DNA of 5,340 nt from Bacillota bacterium (GTDB lineage: Bacteria; Bacillota; Limnochordia; Darwinibacteriales; Darwinibacteriaceae), in the NCBI GenBank assembly GCA_012799115.1, contig JAAZLY010000035.1:1-5340 (forward strand), in the 5' to 3' direction. The notes under the pieces are model-generated. The model was not told where the DNA came from, searched no databases, and saw only the letters and a list, made by a program, of their open reading frames with translations. Position numbers and translations under genes: made by a program. Position 1 is the stretch's first letter. Each line of letters starts with the position of its first letter. Below are positions 1-5,247 of the stretch, one piece after another.

Positions 1-594
1 AATTCTATGCATGGAGGACGCTATCTGTTTGCGGGTCAATATACCCAAACGAAGCCCTTTGCAGAAGACCAGGAGCACGACGGACCTGGACTGCCTGGCA
101 TTGAATTCTTACCAGGATTGAAGGATGGGGATGGTAATCCAATTCACCCAGATGAAAATGACATGTCCATCGAGTTTGAAATCGGTACGGGTGTGAAAAT
201 GGGTGTGAATATCGATGCCAGGAAGATCCTGGTTGGCGATCCTAATGACTCCGATGATTTTGGAGGCGTTTTTGGCGTCTTGCAGAGACTGCACACTGAG
301 CTCTCCGCTCCGAGTCCCGTTTCTAGCTCAACAGTCCTGGGCGATCTTGACAAGGCCTTAGACAATGTTCTACAGCAAGTGTCGGAGTTGGGTGGTAAAC
401 AGAATCGGGTTGGTCTTGCAAAAGAGCGCATGCTTGATTTGAAACTAAACCTAACCAAGATTCTCTCTGAAGACCAGGATCTGGACTATGCAGAGGCCAT
501 CATGGAGCTAAAGATGGAGGAGTTTGCATATCGCACCGCACTATCAGTGGGGGCGAGAATTATCCAGCCAACGCTGGTAGACTTCTTACGCTAA
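1..594 (+). CDS. flgL: Flagellar hook-filament junction protein FlgL (HAP3), 3' part only
   Basis: The frame is open from base 1, so the gene starts upstream of the window; the ATG at 7 is internal. About 197 C-terminal residues are visible of a protein usually near 300. FlgL is exported through the flagellar type III apparatus and joins the hook to the filament outside the cell. Residues 1-20 contain the typical FlgL segment, GGRYLFAG followed by TKPF. A variable, acidic middle (about 21-90) should form the surface domain. The last 35 or so residues match the C-terminal D0 helix of the flagellin/FlgL family, with AYRTALSVGARIIQPTLVDF near the end. The gene ends in TAA, 14 nt before the next start, and heads the flagellar block seen here. 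FlgL is favoured over flagellin because of the YLFAG motif, the LVDFLR ending and the neighbouring DUF6470-fliW-csrA genes. Confidence 0.93.
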   Translation, partial: NSMHGGRYLFAGQYTQTKPFAEDQEHDGPGLPGIEFLPGLKDGDGNPIHPDENDMSIEFEIGTGVKMGVNIDARKILVGDPNDSDDFGGVFGVLQRLHTELSAPSPVSSSTVLGDLDKALDNVLQQVSELGGKQNRVGLAKERMLDLKLNLTKILSEDQDLDYAEAIMELKMEEFAYRTALSVGARIIQPTLVDFLR

Positions 595-608
595 GGTAGG
601 ATAGGAGC

Positions 609-1097
609 ATGTTGCAGATTACGACAACATACCCCCGCTTTGATCTGGAGATTTATTGGCCAAGGGCAGAGATTCGGCAAGAGGTCAGCAAGGTTCAAGT
701 GGAAACCACTGGGCCCGAAATAAAGATCGATCAATTGCAGAGCCGTAACGAGCTGGGGATCGGAGGATTTGAGTTCTACAGTCGCCAAGTGCGGGATGGA
801 GCAAATCAAAAGGCTATAGAGGCCATTGGTAAGATGGCAGCCGCAGGGGACGAAGTGGTGCAAAGGGCCGGTCATTTTCGAGAAGAGATGATCCTGGCAG
901 AGCAGGTACGACGGGCTATGTTGGAGGAAGTCCCTGAGCTCAACATTCGTGCGGCACCGACCACAAGACCGAAGATCACATTCAACTATCAACAGGATAT
1001 TCGTTGGAGCCAGGGAGGGGTCAATATTGCGCACCAGCTACGTCCACCCAAGATTACTTGGCATCTTGGCGGAGTGAAGGTGGACGTCCGTGTGTAA
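609..1097 (+). CDS. DUF6470 (YviE-like) protein of the flagellar operon
   Basis: This is a 162-residue protein of unknown biochemical role. It resembles B. subtilis YviE, which lies in the same place between flgL and fliW. The N-terminal third (about 1-45) has alternating hydrophobic strands with IYWPRAEI and GPEIKIDQ, like the short repeated QxP-type strands of YviE. Residues 55-110 look helical, with the RQVRDGANQKAIEAIGKMA stretch. Residues 120-162 return to beta-rich sequence with the repeated pattern KITFNY / KITWHL. There is no signal peptide or membrane segment. The ribosome site is probably AAGGTAGG (593-600), overlapping the flgL stop codon, 8 nt from the ATG; the AGGAG at 603-607 is too close to serve. 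The assignment rests on sequence resemblance plus conserved neighbours. A flagellar role is inferred from the operon only. Confidence 0.85.
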   Translation: MLQITTTYPRFDLEIYWPRAEIRQEVSKVQVETTGPEIKIDQLQSRNELGIGGFEFYSRQVRDGANQKAIEAIGKMAAAGDEVVQRAGHFREEMILAEQVRRAMLEEVPELNIRAAPTTRPKITFNYQQDIRWSQGGVNIAHQLRPPKITWHLGGVKVDVRV

Positions 1098-1113
1098 AGA
1101 TGGGGTGGATTAC

Positions 1114-1605
1114 GTGGAATTACAGACGAAGTTAGGCACTATGCAAGTCGACGAGGAGAAAATCATTCGCTTTCCAGTGGGAATACTAGGCTTTTCCGAC
1201 AATCATCGCTACATCATTGTGGAACAGGAAGGGAGCGCATTTAGTTTTCTTCAGTCGGTAGACGATCCAGAACTGAGCTTTGTTGTGATCATGCCAGAGT
1301 TGGTCTGCTGTGATTATTCGGTTCAGTTAAGCGAGGAAGACATTGACCTACTTCAAATAACGTCCCCTGAGGACGGTAAGGTCTATGGCATAGTGACAAT
1401 TCCTGAAAACGTGGCAGAGATGACGGTCAATTTACAGGCTCCGGTCGTGATCAATACTAAGGAGCGTATTGGAGCTCAGTTCATTATTCAAGGTGATAAG
1501 TACCACACCAAGCATAATGTCATTGCCGAAATGCACAAGAACGCCTATCTGCTACAAAAACAGAGTGAAGCACAAGAAGGAGCGAAGATCCAAGAATCAG
1601 TCTAA
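1114..1605 (+). CDS. fliW: Flagellar assembly factor FliW, CsrA antagonist
   Basis: FliW is a cytoplasmic protein that binds either flagellin or CsrA. When flagellin is exported, FliW is freed, binds CsrA and relieves repression of flagellin translation. The N-terminal family pattern is clear: ELQTKLGTMQVDEEKIIRFP then GILGF. The C-terminal part has VINTKERIGAQFI and YHTKH. I chose GTG 1114 (163 residues) because family members begin a few residues before the ELxTKxG strand; GGGGTGG (1102-1108) lies 5 nt upstream. The frame is also open from GTG 1090 (171 residues), which has AAGGTGG 6 nt upstream and would overlap the DUF6470 gene by 8 nt. About 30 charged residues follow YHTKH, making the protein somewhat longer than the usual 130-150. 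csrA follows 44 nt downstream, the classic pairing. The family call is secure; the exact start is not. Confidence 0.96.
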   Translation: MELQTKLGTMQVDEEKIIRFPVGILGFSDNHRYIIVEQEGSAFSFLQSVDDPELSFVVIMPELVCCDYSVQLSEEDIDLLQITSPEDGKVYGIVTIPENVAEMTVNLQAPVVINTKERIGAQFIIQGDKYHTKHNVIAEMHKNAYLLQKQSEAQEGAKIQESV

Positions 1606-1622
1606 TTCCGGACTAATTCGGA
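1602..1622 (+). repeat. Imperfect tandem repeat upstream of csrA
   Basis: CTAATTCCGGA (1602-1612) is followed directly by CTAATTCGGA (1613-1622), two copies that differ by one base deletion. The first copy overlaps the fliW stop codon (1603-1605). It looks like a small slippage duplication. No function can be read from it. Confidence 0.7.
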
Positions 1623-1649
1623 TAGAATACAGTCCAGGGAGGGACAGAG

Positions 1650-1895
1650 ATGCTGGTGCTAACACGTAAGGTAGATCAAAGTATTATGATTGGTGACAAT
1701 ATCCGGATTGTAGTGGTGGATGTCCGAGGGGACCAGGTGAAAATCGGGATTGACGCCCCTAGGGACATTCTGGTACATCGCCATGAGGTTTATGAAGACA
1801 TTCAGGCTGAGAACCAAAGGGCGGTTCTGACCCGCCAGGTGGATTTGGGAGTTTTGGAACGGACAATTCGAGAATCGAAACCTCATAATAGTTAG
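1650..1895 (+). CDS. csrA: Translational regulator CsrA
   Basis: CsrA is an RNA-binding homodimer that binds GGA motifs in mRNA leaders. In Bacillota its main target is the flagellin leader, where it blocks ribosome access. The 81-residue sequence has the full family signature: LVLTRK at 2-7 (with Arg6 of strand 1), GDQVKIGIDAPRD at 27-39 and VHRHEVYEDIQAEN at 42-55, including Arg44 and Glu46. Asn55, a position I recall as important for FliW contact in B. subtilis CsrA, is kept. It is slightly longer than the 61-residue gamma-proteobacterial type, with a variable tail, as is usual in Bacillota. AGGGAGGG (1636-1643) lies 6 nt before the ATG. This region itself carries GGA motifs in a possible loop, so autoregulation is conceivable. 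The gene sits between fliW and flaG in the same operon. Confidence 0.99.
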   Translation: MLVLTRKVDQSIMIGDNIRIVVVDVRGDQVKIGIDAPRDILVHRHEVYEDIQAENQRAVLTRQVDLGVLERTIRESKPHNS

Positions 1896-1906
1896 GAGTG
1901 TTGAGA

Positions 1907-2299
1907 ATGAGCTTAAGAGTGCAGGCGTCGTTTGATGTGGCTAGGCCAGAATCCACATCTCAGGTCTATAAGGTCCCCGCAGTAGCCCAGGAGCCTCCTA
2001 GAGTAGACTCTGAGAATAGTGTGGACAAGTTGTGGAAGGACGAAGGGCAGAAAGAAGAGCACAAGAGTAGACCTGAGAGGGCAGAGGTTGAATCGGCCGT
2101 TGAGAGCATCAACGATGCAATTGAGCACATCAACAGAGCTCTTAGGTTCTCGATACATGAAGATACGCAGCGAATCATGGTCAAAGTGGTTAATATTCGT
2201 ACAGATGAAGTCATCAAAGAGCTTCCTCCGGAAGACGTACTAGATACGGTTGCCCGTATTCGGGAAATGATAGGTCTGCTCATTGATGAAAGGGCTTAG
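1907..2299 (+). CDS. flaG: FlaG family flagellar protein
   Basis: FlaG proteins are small and poorly understood. They are encoded beside fliD or flagellin, and mutants in some species have altered filament length. This 130-residue protein has a variable, polar, charged N-terminal half (1-58) and a typical FlaG domain from about 60 to 130: NDAIEHINRALRFSIHED, the strand MVKVVN, TDEVIKELPPED (99-110) and the ending GLLIDERA. I chose ATG 1907 because AGGAG (1894-1898) is 8 nt upstream. GTG 1898 and TTG 1901 are in frame but overlap or abut that site. The gene starts 11 nt after csrA and ends 11 nt before fliS. The usual neighbours hag and fliD are missing between csrA and fliS. The family call is firm; the function is not well established in general. 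Confidence 0.92.
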   Translation: MSLRVQASFDVARPESTSQVYKVPAVAQEPPRVDSENSVDKLWKDEGQKEEHKSRPERAEVESAVESINDAIEHINRALRFSIHEDTQRIMVKVVNIRTDEVIKELPPEDVLDTVARIREMIGLLIDERA

Positions 2300-2310
2300 G
2301 GGGTTATTAA

Positions 2311-2682
2311 GTGAGCGTACAAGCTTATCAGGTATATAGACAAACACAGGTTACCACAGCATCCCAAGGGGAGCTTTTGTTGATGTTGTTTGACGGGGCG
2401 ATTCGTTTTGCCCGTCAATCGAAGGACTTTATGGTCGCTAGAGAATACGAGGACGCCAACGCGAGGTTGATTAGAACGCAGGACATTATCAACGAGCTCA
2501 TCCTTTCCCTTGACCTCAGCGTGGGTGAAATAGCTAATAATCTACAGCAATTGTACGTATTCATCCACGACCTGTTAGTTCAAGCTAACATCAAGAAGGA
2601 CCCTGAGATTGTGGACAGCGCGGTCGACATGTTGGTCGAACTCAGGGATACCTGGGAGCAGGTGGTGGGACAGGCTAGATGA
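2311..2682 (+). CDS. fliS: Flagellin export chaperone FliS
   Basis: FliS is a small all-helical cytoplasmic chaperone. It holds the flagellin C-terminus to prevent premature polymerisation and delivers it to the export gate; in Bacillota it also works with FliW and CsrA in flagellin homeostasis. The 123 residues match the family in length. The N-terminal AYQVYRQTQV is followed by the hallmark TTASQGELLLMLFDGAIRFA (about 15-34). Further helices carry ARLIRTQDIINELILSL and, near the C-terminus, MLVELRDTWEQV. The start is GTG 2311, with AGGGGG (2298-2303) 7 nt upstream and overlapping the flaG stop. The stop TGA overlaps the next gene's ATG (ATGA at 2679-2682), which suggests translational coupling with the second chaperone. 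fliD, which commonly precedes fliS, is not here. Confidence 0.97.
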   Translation: MSVQAYQVYRQTQVTTASQGELLLMLFDGAIRFARQSKDFMVAREYEDANARLIRTQDIINELILSLDLSVGEIANNLQQLYVFIHDLLVQANIKKDPEIVDSAVDMLVELRDTWEQVVGQAR

Positions 2683-3146
2683 GAGAAATAAGGGACAAAC
2701 TCTTCGAGCTGACCAATTTCTATCAGGAGCAACTAAGCTTGTATGGGCAGATCCAAGAAGTAGGTTCTGAGGAGCAGGAGTTGATCCGGGCAGGACAACT
2801 TGATCGCCTGTTAGCCATTCTCAAGGATAAAGAGGGATTGTTGACCAAGGCGGGTGAGTATGAGCAGCGGATCAAAGGGGTCCAGGATCAGCTAGCTGCC
2901 CATTTTGACCTAGAAACCTTTTCACTACCCCAGCTCAAGTTGGTGGCCCCTGAGTATTATCAAAAGGAACTCCAAGAGCTAGAAGTAGCGGTTTCTGAGT
3001 TACTTCCTGTCCTGGAATCCCTAGAAGAGCAAGAACGTCGCAATGAAGAGGCGTTAAGCAAGTACTTAGAGGCTGTGCAGGGACCCAAGACGAAGACTGC
3101 CCAGATTCGACGAGCAGGGCGGGCCTACGGGAAGAAATCCCGTTAG
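2679..3146 (+). CDS. FlgN/FliT-like flagellar export chaperone
   Basis: This 155-residue protein is almost entirely helical and probably coiled-coil. Hydrophobic heptads run through residues 4-65 and 90-133, separated by a less regular segment around LETFSLPQLKLVAPEYY. The N-terminal part fits the FlgN pattern, with a long first helix (LFELTNFYQEQLSLYGQI), an acidic stretch, then a GQLDRLLAILKDKEGLL segment like the FlgN 'gd-x-l-x-x-l' element. The last 21 residues are basic (KTKTAQIRRAGRAYGKKSR). FlgN binds FlgK and FlgL; FliT, which often follows fliS, binds FliD. The sequence looks more FlgN-like while the position is FliT-like, so I give no symbol. It overlaps fliS by 4 nt (ATGA), with no independent strong ribosome site, and is the last gene of the flagellar block. 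Confidence 0.75.
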   Translation: MREIRDKLFELTNFYQEQLSLYGQIQEVGSEEQELIRAGQLDRLLAILKDKEGLLTKAGEYEQRIKGVQDQLAAHFDLETFSLPQLKLVAPEYYQKELQELEVAVSELLPVLESLEEQERRNEEALSKYLEAVQGPKTKTAQIRRAGRAYGKKSR

Positions 3147-3148
3147 CC
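3122..3148 (+). other. Hairpin across the stop codon of the FlgN-like gene
   Basis: ACGGGA (3127-3132) pairs perfectly with TCCCGT (3138-3143) around a 5-nt loop. GGC (3122-3124) pairs with GCC (3146-3148) beyond a 2x2 internal loop. The structure includes the TAG stop. No T-run follows, so it is not a standard intrinsic terminator. It might protect the operon's 3' end or be a weak terminator. Confidence 0.4.
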
Positions 3149-3164
3149 AAAGCGTTTCCAAACC

Positions 3165-3194
3165 TTGACAATCACCTGCGTATTATGGTAAAGT
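3165..3194 (+). promoter_or_regulatory. Sigma-A promoter for the cold-shock gene
   Basis: A perfect -35 TTGACA (3165-3170) is followed after 18 nt by TAAAGT (3189-3194), 4 of 6 matches to TATAAT. TG at 3186-3187 makes an extended -10. Transcription would begin near 3201, leaving a leader of about 49 nt before the cold-shock ATG. The site lies in the 103-nt gap after the flagellar block, so this gene is likely transcribed on its own. Confidence 0.75.
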
Positions 3195-3239
3195 TAAGTA
3201 ACCGGAAAATCAGGCCCGGAGTTTCAAAGCTTAGGAGGA

Positions 3240-3259
3240 ATGTTAAGTAATGTTAGGTA
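3240..3259 (+). repeat. Tandem 10-bp duplication spanning the cold-shock start codon
   Basis: ATGTTAAGTA (3240-3249) is followed directly by ATGTTAGGTA (3250-3259), 9 of 10 bases identical. The second copy contains the real start. The first puts a decoy ATG one nucleotide after AGGAGG, and its frame ends after six codons at a TAA. Confidence 0.85.
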
Positions 3260-3450
3260 AGGTGAAGTGGTTTAACGCTGAAAAGGGATATGGATTCATT
3301 GAGCGTGACGACGGTGAAGGCGACGTATTCGTACACTTTTCAGCAATCCAACAAGAGGGCTTCAAAGCTCTCCAAGAAGGCGAAACCGTTGAGTTCGATA
3401 TTGTTTCTGGTGACAGAGGGCCGCAAGCTTCTAATGTAGTCAAAATCTGA
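3250..3450 (+). CDS. csp: Cold-shock protein, CspA/CspD type RNA chaperone
   Basis: This 66-residue single cold-shock domain protein binds single-stranded RNA and DNA and keeps mRNA unstructured, often at low temperature or in stationary phase. The family landmarks are all present: GKVKWFNAEKGYGFI at 3-17 with RNP1 (KGYGFI), DVFVHF at 25-30 (RNP2), the EGFKALQEGETVEFDI strand region and the ending GPQASNVVKI. Length and composition are typical. The start is ATG 3250. AGGAGG (3233-3238) is 11 nt upstream, longer than the usual 5-9, because of the tandem duplication at the start. The gene stands alone, with its own promoter before it and an intrinsic terminator just after. I cannot tell from sequence whether it is cold-induced or constitutive. 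Confidence 0.98.
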   Translation: MLGKVKWFNAEKGYGFIERDDGEGDVFVHFSAIQQEGFKALQEGETVEFDIVSGDRGPQASNVVKI

Positions 3451-3458
3451 CGTGATAA

Positions 3459-3488
3459 GGACTGAGTGTAAACTCGGTCCATTTTTTT
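3459..3488 (+). terminator. Intrinsic terminator after the cold-shock gene
   Basis: GGACTGAGT (3459-3467) pairs with ACTCGGTCC (3472-3480) over nine positions, one of them a U-G wobble. The loop is GTAA, a GNRA-type tetraloop. One A is followed by seven Ts (3482-3488). It lies 8 nt after the stop codon and separates this unit from hpf. Confidence 0.95.
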
Positions 3489-3495
3489 CTAAGGG

Positions 3496-3523
3496 GAAGG
3501 ATTTTCATCTATCTATGGGAAAT
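3496..3523 (+). promoter_or_regulatory. Candidate stress/stationary-phase sigma promoter for hpf
   Basis: GAAGGATTT (3496-3504) fits the sigma-H -35 pattern RnAGGawWW. After 12 nt, GGGAAAT (3517-3523) differs from the -10 pattern RnnGAAT at one defined base. The same GGGAAA also fits the sigma-B -10 pattern GGGWAW, but no good sigma-B -35 is present. I found no convincing sigma-A promoter in this gap. B. subtilis hpf (yvyD) is known to use sigma-H and sigma-B. The match is short and could be chance. Confidence 0.3.
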
Positions 3524-3565
3524 ATTAGCTAGTAACGAAGCTTATCATTGAAGGAGTGATTAGAC

Positions 3566-4114
3566 ATGTCCACAACGATCAGAATTAATATTTCGGGCAA
3601 AAACTTGGAGATTACCGATGCATTAAGGACCTACGTCGAAAAGAAGATTGCTAAGCTTGACAAATACCTCAATGATAGCAAGACGTTTTCTGCAGAAGTG
3701 ATGCTCAGGACTGAACGGGGTATTCATATTGCTGAGGTCACCATGAATCTTTCGGGAACAATGCTTCGTGGAGAGGGTAAGACTGGTGATATGTATACCT
3801 CCATCGATGCAGCGGTTGATCGCATTGAACGTCAGTTTAACAAGTATAAGGCCAAACTAAGCCGCAGAATTCATGGACCCAAGCTAGGCGAGATGCCTGC
3901 CCCAGGACAGCCAGGGCAGGGAGAGGTTCAAGAACCACGGATTGTAAGAACGAAGCGGTTTGCCCTGAAGCCAATGGATGTTGATGAAGCTGTGATGCAA
4001 ATGGAACTCTTGGGTCACGATTTCTTCGTATTTAGAGATGCTGACACCGGTGATGTAAGCGTCGTTTACAAGCGCCGTGACGGAAATTATGGGCTCATCG
4101 AATCAGAGTTCTAA
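3566..4114 (+). CDS. hpf: Long-form ribosome hibernation promoting factor HPF
   Basis: HPF binds the 30S subunit in the channel used by mRNA and tRNA, and its C-terminal domain dimerises to join two ribosomes into inactive 100S particles in stationary phase or stress. The 182 residues match the long form. The N-terminal HPF/RaiA beta-alpha domain covers about 4-100, with ISGKNLEITDALRTYVEKKI and YTSIDAAVDRIERQFNKYK. A Pro/Gly-rich linker spans about 104-124. The C-terminal dimerisation domain (125-180) carries IVRTKRFALKPMDVDEAVMQ, ELLGHDFFVF and YKRRDGNYGLIE. AAGGAG (3551-3556) is 9 nt before the ATG. The gene follows the cold-shock terminator and so probably has its own promoter in 3489-3550. 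It ends one nucleotide before the next likely start, with secA beyond; hpf near secA is a common Bacillota arrangement. Confidence 0.98.
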   Translation: MSTTIRINISGKNLEITDALRTYVEKKIAKLDKYLNDSKTFSAEVMLRTERGIHIAEVTMNLSGTMLRGEGKTGDMYTSIDAAVDRIERQFNKYKAKLSRRIHGPKLGEMPAPGQPGQGEVQEPRIVRTKRFALKPMDVDEAVMQMELLGHDFFVFRDADTGDVSVVYKRRDGNYGLIESEF

Positions 4115-4115
4115 C

Positions 4116-5222
4116 ATGGCACAAAAAGTAACTTTGGTCGTGTTTGAAGGCGGACTGGTGTTTAGTGCACTGGAGGTGCACATGCAGAAGGTCAGACAAG
4201 GCATGGTATTAGACCTTGTGGATCGCGCTAGGCAAGGTGGTTTTGAGCATATCATCGTGGTCACGCCCTATCAAGATCTGGCTTCGAAGCTACAAGCAAC
4301 AGGAGTGCAAGTCGCCGTTGACAGAGAACTGGGCGAACCCTTCCATTTTGGCCAACAACTCATGGATGTTGTACAGTCGTATGGTTTGGAAAAGGTGTTG
4401 TACATGGGGGGAGCATCCGCTCCCCTGATTTCATCTGGGGAGTTTCAGTATCTGCGGGAATTACTAGAGCAAAATGACGGAATATTATTAGCTAACAACT
4501 ATTACTCTGCAGACATCGTAGGTTTTTCGCCAGGACGAGCTCTAGAACGAATTACCCTGCCGCCGATTGATAACACCTTGGCCTTGGCCTTAAGTAACGA
4601 GGCCGGATTGCGCTGGGTTCCAACCCAACGCACCCTTGGACTCAATTTCGATGTCGATACTCCCACAGACATCATGATTATGTCTGTACATCCCGATCGA
4701 GGTTTTCATACGAGTCAAGCTGTGGCCGATCTTAGTTGGGATTTTGGGCGCTATACGGAAATCAAGGAGTTAATCGGAAACCCCAATGGTGAGTTAGTGA
4801 TTTACGGTCGTGTTGGCTCAAACCTGTTTCAGTATCTGGATGCCAACACCCGTTGCCGTTTGCGCCTCTATTCCGAGGAACGGGGTATGAAGGCATTGGG
4901 GCGCGATGCCCGGGGCGAAGTGAAGGCGTTGATGGGTCGTCTCATTGAGCAATTGGGATTTGAGGGTTTCTTTGCTTTCTTAGCAGAAATCGCAATGGGT
5001 GCCGTCTTAGATACCAGGGTGCTCTTCGAACACTTTGGATGGCAGCTCACATCGGCCGATCGCTTTGCATCTGATTTGGGTGAAATAGACTTGATTTCCC
5101 ATCCCTTGCTGAAACAGTTTACACGCGCCGCTATGGAGGCGCCGATCCCGGTACTATTGGGAGGGCATTCTCTTGTAACGGGAGGACTATGGGCCTTGAT
5201 TGACGCGGGTAGTAAGGGTTAG
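4116..5222 (+). CDS. Uncharacterised protein, N-terminal half like a GT-A nucleotidyltransferase fold (CofC/MobA/DUF2064-like)
   Basis: I do not recognise this 368-residue protein as a named family. Its N-terminal half (1-190) reads like a Rossmann/GT-A nucleotidyltransferase: a strand VTLVVFE (5-11), a helix ending in LDLVDRA, the strand HIIVVTPY (45-52), VLYMGGASAPLI (94-105) where relatives have a GxDxPxL-type motif, DNTLALALS (152-160) and LNFDVDTPTDI (176-186), typical of CofC/MobA-like proteins. The usual N-terminal Gly-rich, Lys/Arg-containing nucleotide loop is not evident, and Asp of GxDxP appears replaced (GGASAP). The C-terminal half (about 195-368) looks mostly helical, with several glycines near the end, and is unassigned. 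There is no signal peptide. ATG 4116 is one nucleotide after the hpf stop, with no good ribosome site, suggesting coupling; GTG 4077 and ATG 4089 are possible in-frame alternatives. The fold call is inference from motifs; substrate and activity are unknown. Confidence 0.6.
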   Translation: MAQKVTLVVFEGGLVFSALEVHMQKVRQGMVLDLVDRARQGGFEHIIVVTPYQDLASKLQATGVQVAVDRELGEPFHFGQQLMDVVQSYGLEKVLYMGGASAPLISSGEFQYLRELLEQNDGILLANNYYSADIVGFSPGRALERITLPPIDNTLALALSNEAGLRWVPTQRTLGLNFDVDTPTDIMIMSVHPDRGFHTSQAVADLSWDFGRYTEIKELIGNPNGELVIYGRVGSNLFQYLDANTRCRLRLYSEERGMKALGRDARGEVKALMGRLIEQLGFEGFFAFLAEIAMGAVLDTRVLFEHFGWQLTSADRFASDLGEIDLISHPLLKQFTRAAMEAPIPVLLGGHSLVTGGLWALIDAGSKG

Positions 5223-5228
5223 TACAAT
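5200..5228 (+). promoter_or_regulatory. Candidate sigma-A promoter for secA inside the upstream gene's 3' end
   Basis: TTGACG (5200-5205, 5 of 6) and TACAAT (5223-5228, 5 of 6) are separated by exactly 17 nt. The stop codon of the upstream gene (5220-5222) touches the -10. Transcription would start near 5235, at the GGGAGG ribosome site, giving a leader of only about 13 nt. secA could also be read from upstream, since no terminator lies before it. Confidence 0.55.
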
Positions 5229-5247
5229 AGATCCGGGAGGTAGAGAT

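Noticed and set aside
591..1034. 147-codon open frame on the minus strand across the DUF6470 gene
   Set aside because: It is antisense to a gene with family resemblance, good ribosome site and operon context; the minus-strand protein has a Cys/His-rich composition with no recognisable domain.
1603..1628. Sigma-D (flagellar) promoter before csrA
   Set aside because: TCGGATAG has partial resemblance to the GCCGATAT -10, but no TAAA sits about 15 nt upstream, so the match is too weak.
1966..2283. Minus-strand open frame opposite flaG
   Set aside because: It is low-complexity, Ser-rich and antisense to a clear FlaG domain; typical shadow frame.
3202..3219. CCGG...CCGG hairpin in the cold-shock leader as a structured cold-shock element
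   Set aside because: The stem is 4 bp with a 10-nt loop, and I can see no match to a described cold-box or riboswitch.
3240..3260. Six-codon upstream open frame before the cold-shock gene as a leader peptide gene
   Set aside because: Its ATG is one nucleotide from AGGAGG, too close for efficient initiation, and it arises from the 10-bp duplication; kept only as a finding about the repeat.
3544..3560. Short ATCA/TGAT stem around the hpf ribosome site as a thermosensor or switch
   Set aside because: The stem is only 4 bp and would hardly be stable; it is expected by chance.
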